Below, piece after piece: positions 53,555 to 57,474 of a DNA stretch of 57,474 nucleotides. Position 1 is the stretch's first letter; every line of letters begins with the position of its first letter. This DNA is from Granulosicoccus sp. (GTDB lineage: Bacteria > Pseudomonadota > Gammaproteobacteria > Granulosicoccales > Granulosicoccaceae). The translations under genes and the position numbers were made by a program. Where the stretch lies: positions 1-57,474 of the forward strand of contig JALZWO010000090.1 of the NCBI GenBank assembly GCA_023300375.1, written 5' to 3'. The notes below the pieces were generated by a model. The model did not search any database and was not told the DNA's origin. It saw nothing but the letters and a program-made list of their open reading frames with translations.

Positions 53555-54508
53555 CTAACTCGCCTTAGCAAGCTCCACTTCGTCGCCATTAATCGATGCA
53601 ATTAGCTGCTGCAAAGAGGCATCAGCCTTATCGTTGTCAATTTGACAAGTCCCTGCAGCCTCATGTCCACCCCCGTCATACTTGAGCATTAGCTCCCCAA
53701 CATGCGTGCGACTTGAACGATCAAAGATTGACTTACCTGTGGCGAATACGGTGTTTTGCTTCTTGAATCCCCACATCTGGTGTATTGAAATATTGCACTG
53801 TGGGAACAGCGCGTAAATGGCAAAACGACTGCCCGGATGGATGATTTCTTCGTTGCGCAAATCAAGCACCACCAGATTATCGTGAACCGTGCTGCATCGC
53901 AGAATCTGCTTTTTGAAGGCATCAGCATGATCGCTATACAATTTAACGCGTTCTGCCACATCAGGGAGTTGCAGGATTTCTTCGATGCTGGATTCTTTAC
54001 AATGCTCAATCAGATCCATCATGAGCGCGTAATTGGATATACGGAAATCTCTGAATCTGCCAAGCCCCGTTCGCGAATCCATCAACATATTCAGCAGCTC
54101 CCAACCCTGGGGCTCAAGTACCTCTTCTAACGAGAACTGCGCAGAATCAGCTTTGTCCACAGCTTCCATCATGCCATCCCAGCTCGCAGGAAAAGCAACG
54201 TGACCGCCAAAATGCTTCCAAACAACTCGCGCAGCTGAAGGTGCATCGGCATCCATCAGGTAACCGTCATCCGACTTATCGCTGTTTCGCATCACTTCAG
54301 ATTCATGATGATCAAAAACCAAATGCGCGCCGGCTACATATGGCAGGTTAGTGGTGATATCGCGCGATGTGATCTCAACTTTTCCATCCTGCATGTCCTT
54401 GGGATGGACAAAAGCGATATCGTCAATCATGTCCAGATGTTTGAGCAAAACGGCGCAAACAAGGCCATCAAAATCACTGCGAGTAACCAGGCGGTACTTA
54501 TCGTTCAT
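53555..54508 (-). CDS. DHH-family phosphoesterase
   Basis: 317 residues. N-terminal DHH motifs: TRSDFDGLVCAVLLKH (a variant of DxDG), FDHHES and APSAARVVWKHFGG. The C-terminal DHHA1 motif is YDGGGHEAAGTCQ. The middle section (about 110-230) is longer than in short nanoRNases. Family members hydrolyse polyphosphate, nanoRNA or cyclic dinucleotides; the exact substrate is open. It lies downstream of tex on the same strand, 136 bases away. Confidence 0.88.
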   Translation of the reverse strand: MNDKYRLVTRSDFDGLVCAVLLKHLDMIDDIAFVHPKDMQDGKVEITSRDITTNLPYVAGAHLVFDHHESEVMRNSDKSDDGYLMDADAPSAARVVWKHFGGHVAFPASWDGMMEAVDKADSAQFSLEEVLEPQGWELLNMLMDSRTGLGRFRDFRISNYALMMDLIEHCKESSIEEILQLPDVAERVKLYSDHADAFKKQILRCSTVHDNLVVLDLRNEEIIHPGSRFAIYALFPQCNISIHQMWGFKKQNTVFATGKSIFDRSSRTHVGELMLKYDGGGHEAAGTCQIDNDKADASLQQLIASINGDEVELAKAS

Positions 54509-54644
54509 TGGTTTTTTACCACGGTTTGTTCTAGATACTAATAGATTCGGCCAATAGAACTCGCACTTTGACGGTTAAAACGCAAAGCGTGGTACATATC
54601 ACAGCCTATAAAGCTAACTCGATAAAAAACCATTCCTGTAGCTA

Positions 54645-57089
54645 TTATTTTCCCTCCAAAGCCGCTTTCAGTTGTAACGCCAATGCCGAAGGTTGATCCA
54701 CACCGGTACTCTGATTACCTTGTCCTCGGTTAGGTTGTTTTCCTGATTTTTTGGCAGAGCCTGTGCCCACATTGCGATCTCGTGACGTGTGATTTCGTGG
54801 CGACTTTTGTGAGCCAGATTGTGAACGTGAGCGGGCATCCGAACCACCACCTTGCTCGTTAGCATCATCGCTCAGACGCATGCTCAGCGCGATACGTTGG
54901 CGAGCCACATCAACATCCATCACCTTGACCTTGACGATATCGCCCGCCTTAACCACCGTGCGAGGATCCTTAACAAAGGTGTCGCTCAACGCCGATATAT
55001 GCACCAAACCATCCTGATGCACGCCTACATCAACAAATGCTCCAAAGGCGGTGACGTTAGTGACCTTACCTTCCAGCACCTGATTAGGTGTGAGGTCAGT
55101 TATTTTCTCAACGCCGTCGGCAAAACGCACCGCCCTGAATTCCGGCCGTGGATCGCGACCAGGTTTCTCAAGCTCACTGATAATATCTTGGACCGTGGGC
55201 AAGCCGAATTGCTCATCAACAAAATCCTCAGCATTCAACGCATTCAGGCGCGCGCTATCACCAATAAGTGCAGCGACATCGCAGCCTGTTTTGGCCACAA
55301 TTCGTTTGACCACAGGGTAACTCTCTGGATGTACGCCTGAACAGTCCAGTGGATCGGTGCCGTTGCGTACCCGTAAAAATCCAGCGGCTTGCTCAAAAGC
55401 TTTTGGTCCAAGTCTGGGTACGTCCTTGAGTTCTTTACGCGTCTTGAAAGCACCATGGGAATCACGATACTCAACAATATTTGCGGCTAGAGTGGGTGTT
55501 AAACCGGCAACACGAGACAACAATGGAGCGGAGGCCGTCTCCAGATCGACACCTACTGAGTTTACGCAATCTTCTACTGTGGCATCCAGACTACGCGCTA
55601 GCGAGGCTTGCGAGACATCATGCTGGTATTGTCCAACACCGATAGCCTTTGGCTCAATTTTTACCAGCTCCGCCAGTGGATCTTGAAGTCTTCGAGCGAT
55701 AGACACAGCGCCTCTGATAGTGACATCAAGCTCGGGAAACTCGTCTTCGGCAGCTTTTGATGCCGAGTACACCGAAGCACCCGCTTCAGAGACCACCACT
55801 TGTGTCATGTGCCGTCGCTTATCTACGGGTAATTCTGCCATCTGGCGAATAAGCTCACCCGCTAATTTTTCTGTTTCGCGGCTAGCAGTTCCGTTACCAA
55901 TGGCAATGAGTTCGATAGCATGCTTAGAGCATAGTGACACCAGAGCCGCTAGGGATTTATCCCATTGCTGCTGTGGCTTATGAGGGTAGATGGTGGCAAA
56001 GTCTTTAACTTGTCCGGTGGCATCAACCGCGGTAACTTTCACGCCCGAGCGATAACCTGGATCAAGGCCCAAAGTAGCGCGAGCACCCGCTGGTGCCGCT
56101 AGCAACAGGTCAGCAAGATTATTCGCAAAAACGCTTATGGCTTCAGCATCTGCACGGCTACGTAGCTGCGCAAACAACTCACTCTCTAGGTGTAGGGACA
56201 GCTTTATTTTCCATGTCCAGGATACCACCTGAGCGCGCCATGCATCGGCAGGCTTACCATTGTCTTTAAAATCAAGCCACGCACTAACCGTATCTATACA
56301 CGGCTGATCATTGAATTCATCGGCGCTTTTCATGAGCAACCTCAAACCCAGAAAACCTTCACTACGCCCTCTGAACATGGCCAGAGCTCGATGCCCAGGT
56401 ACGGATTTAAACGACTCATTATGTTCAAAATAATCGCTGAACTTAGCCCCTTCAGCAGCCTTACCTTTAACCATAGTTGAACACAAATACGCTTGGTCAT
56501 TCAGGCGCTCTCGCAAACGAGCAATAAGCCCAGCGTCTTCTGCAAAACGTTCCATTAAGATATATCGAGCGCCTTCAAGAGCTGCCTTGGCATCCGCCAC
56601 ACTGAGTGTTGAGTCGTCGGTATCTGTTTTCACGTACTCACTGGCCAGAGTTTCAGGCACATTTGCAGGGTTATCCCACAGTGCTTCAGCGAGGGGTAAT
56701 AATCCGGCTTCTATGGCAATTTGGCCTTTCGTACGCCGCTTTTTCTTGTACGGTAAGTACAAGTCCTCAAGCTCAGCTTTGGTTGTGGCTTGAGCCAATT
56801 GCGATTTAAGGCTATCAGTTAGCTTGCCCTGCTCGTTGATAGATTCCATGATCGATAAGCGACGTTGATCAAGATCACGTAGGTAGGTTAGTTTTTCTTC
56901 CAAATCTCGCAATTGGGAGTCAGTTAAGGAACCTGTAACCTCTTTTCGATACCGTGAAATGAAAGGCACGGTAGCACCGCCATCGAGAAGCTCAATCGCT
57001 GAATCAACCTGCCGGCTGGTAGCGTTGATGTGTTGTGCAATTCGCTCACTGATACTCAATTGCACATCGTGCTTGGCAACCTGATTCAT
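54645..57089 (-). CDS. tex: Tex family RNA-binding transcriptional accessory protein
   Basis: 814 residues, close to the usual ~780. All Tex parts are in order: an N-terminal helical domain ([34 protein letters not shown]), YqgF-like [19 protein letters not shown], helix-hairpin-helix [20 protein letters not shown], and an S1 domain [20 protein letters not shown]. The C-terminal tail (about 730-800) is basic and Ser/Gly/Gln-rich. Tex acts in transcription and nucleic-acid handling. The start ATG at 57089 overlaps the upstream pseudouridine-synthase stop by four bases, so the two are coupled. Confidence 0.96.
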   Translation of the reverse strand: MNQVAKHDVQLSISERIAQHINATSRQVDSAIELLDGGATVPFISRYRKEVTGSLTDSQLRDLEEKLTYLRDLDQRRLSIMESINEQGKLTDSLKSQLAQATTKAELEDLYLPYKKKRRTKGQIAIEAGLLPLAEALWDNPANVPETLASEYVKTDTDDSTLSVADAKAALEGARYILMERFAEDAGLIARLRERLNDQAYLCSTMVKGKAAEGAKFSDYFEHNESFKSVPGHRALAMFRGRSEGFLGLRLLMKSADEFNDQPCIDTVSAWLDFKDNGKPADAWRAQVVSWTWKIKLSLHLESELFAQLRSRADAEAISVFANNLADLLLAAPAGARATLGLDPGYRSGVKVTAVDATGQVKDFATIYPHKPQQQWDKSLAALVSLCSKHAIELIAIGNGTASRETEKLAGELIRQMAELPVDKRRHMTQVVVSEAGASVYSASKAAEDEFPELDVTIRGAVSIARRLQDPLAELVKIEPKAIGVGQYQHDVSQASLARSLDATVEDCVNSVGVDLETASAPLLSRVAGLTPTLAANIVEYRDSHGAFKTRKELKDVPRLGPKAFEQAAGFLRVRNGTDPLDCSGVHPESYPVVKRIVAKTGCDVAALIGDSARLNALNAEDFVDEQFGLPTVQDIISELEKPGRDPRPEFRAVRFADGVEKITDLTPNQVLEGKVTNVTAFGAFVDVGVHQDGLVHISALSDTFVKDPRTVVKAGDIVKVKVMDVDVARQRIALSMRLSDDANEQGGGSDARSRSQSGSQKSPRNHTSRDRNVGTGSAKKSGKQPNRGQGNQSTGVDQPSALALQLKAALEGK

Positions 57090-57474
57090 CGTCGGGATAT
57101 TCTCAATTTATTAGATTCTATAAAGTCAGTATCAAGTGAAGCGCTGACTTTTTTTTGCGTAAACGGACAATCAAACGAAAGCTGCATAGCCACCAGTTGC
57201 AAATCTATCGGTTGTTCATTGCTCTGGCTAGGCAGCCCATGTAGCCTATCACCCACTATCGGGTGTCCAATGCTGGCAAGGTGTTTTCTAATCTGATGCT
57301 TTCGCCCAGTTTCTATGGATACTTGCACGGTGGTGTACTGCTCATTAATGTTGGCAGCACCTTCGGTGCGGGTTGCAGACACGATGGTAGTGGAGGCGTG
57401 CTTATTATCTATCGGACTATCGATCAGCAGAGGTAAAGGTTTGTCAACATTGCCAAGCACAACAGCTTGATAGT
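57086..57474 (-). CDS. RluA-family pseudouridine synthase, 3' end only (runs off window)
   Basis: Only the C-terminal part is present; the frame is open to the right edge ([12 protein letters not shown] precedes the first in-window GTG at 57460). Recognisable elements are [20 protein letters not shown] and [10 protein letters not shown], the C-terminal signature of RluA/RsuA-type synthases acting on rRNA or tRNA uridines. The specific target cannot be said. Its stop overlaps the tex start (ATGA). Confidence 0.88.
   Translation of the reverse strand, partial: YQAVVLGNVDKPLPLLIDSPIDNKHASTTIVSATRTEGAANINEQYTTVQVSIETGRKHQIRKHLASIGHPIVGDRLHGLPSQSNEQPIDLQLVAMQLSFDCPFTQKKVSASLDTDFIESNKLRISRR

Overview
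The window reads as chromosomal DNA of a free-living, probably marine gammaproteobacterium. The basis is a Tex/RluA-type housekeeping pair, DUF3015 and DUF4105 proteins, a sulfoacetaldehyde acetyltransferase (Xsc), a TRAP transporter tied to an aromatic ring-cleavage dioxygenase, a Blh-type persulfide dioxygenase, and several large exported proteins with fibronectin III (FnIII) modules. GC content looks close to 50 percent. A Granulosicoccus-like lineage is possible, but that is only a guess. No rRNA, tRNA, CRISPR array, transposase or phage gene was recognised.

Layout. 1-5.3 kb: a phase-locked heptanucleotide array, a glucose/sorbosone-dehydrogenase-like propeller protein with a small cytochrome c, two GNAT acetyltransferases, a perfect 9-bp repeat, and an acyl-CoA synthetase. 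5.3-12.5 kb: two big exported proteins (a seven-bladed RCC1-like propeller with FnIII domains; a four-fold repeat surface protein with a C-terminal sorting signal) separated by three kinds of short repeats. 12.5-17.3 kb: a DUF2817 peptidase-like enzyme, a decayed CorA/ZntB gene, a 48-residue membrane peptide, an exported Arg/Tyr/Gly-rich protein, an MscS-family channel and a sugar-phosphate transferase.

17.4-26.9 kb is a coherent catabolic locus. A GntR/FCD regulator, an exported metallo-beta-lactamase-fold hydrolase and a YciI-like protein face leftward. A RutE-like reductase, a TRAP transporter (DctP-DctQ-DctM), a hydroxyquinol-type intradiol dioxygenase, a beta-hydroxyacid dehydrogenase and a fumarylacetoacetate-hydrolase-family enzyme face rightward. 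A perfect 7-4-7 inverted repeat lies in the divergent promoter region and is a good operator candidate. The genes fit uptake of an aromatic or other organic acid, ring opening between hydroxyls, and processing of the ring-open product. The substrate cannot be read from the sequence.

27-29.1 kb is a decay zone: an orphan gene, a frameshifted cupin lipoprotein gene and a frameshifted AraC regulator. 29.2-33.3 kb is a leftward operon of histidine kinase, response regulator, Gate-domain membrane protein and Blh persulfide dioxygenase, which suggests two-component control of sulfur detoxification. 33.4-43.2 kb carries a small DUF1059-like protein, a LEA-type lipoprotein, an exported metallophosphoesterase with a duplicated C-terminal domain, an exported CotH-family protein with three FnIII modules, a DUF3015-DUF4105-hydrolase operon and a lone receiver-domain protein. 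43.2-53.3 kb holds a Gfo/Idh/MocA oxidoreductase, an acidic lipoprotein, Xsc, a MATE transporter, a GH16 lipoprotein, a frameshifted DUF533 gene and an S9 peptidase. 53.3 kb to the end is housekeeping-like: an S4 RNA-binding protein, a DHH phosphoesterase, Tex and the 3' part of an RluA-type pseudouridine synthase running off the right edge.
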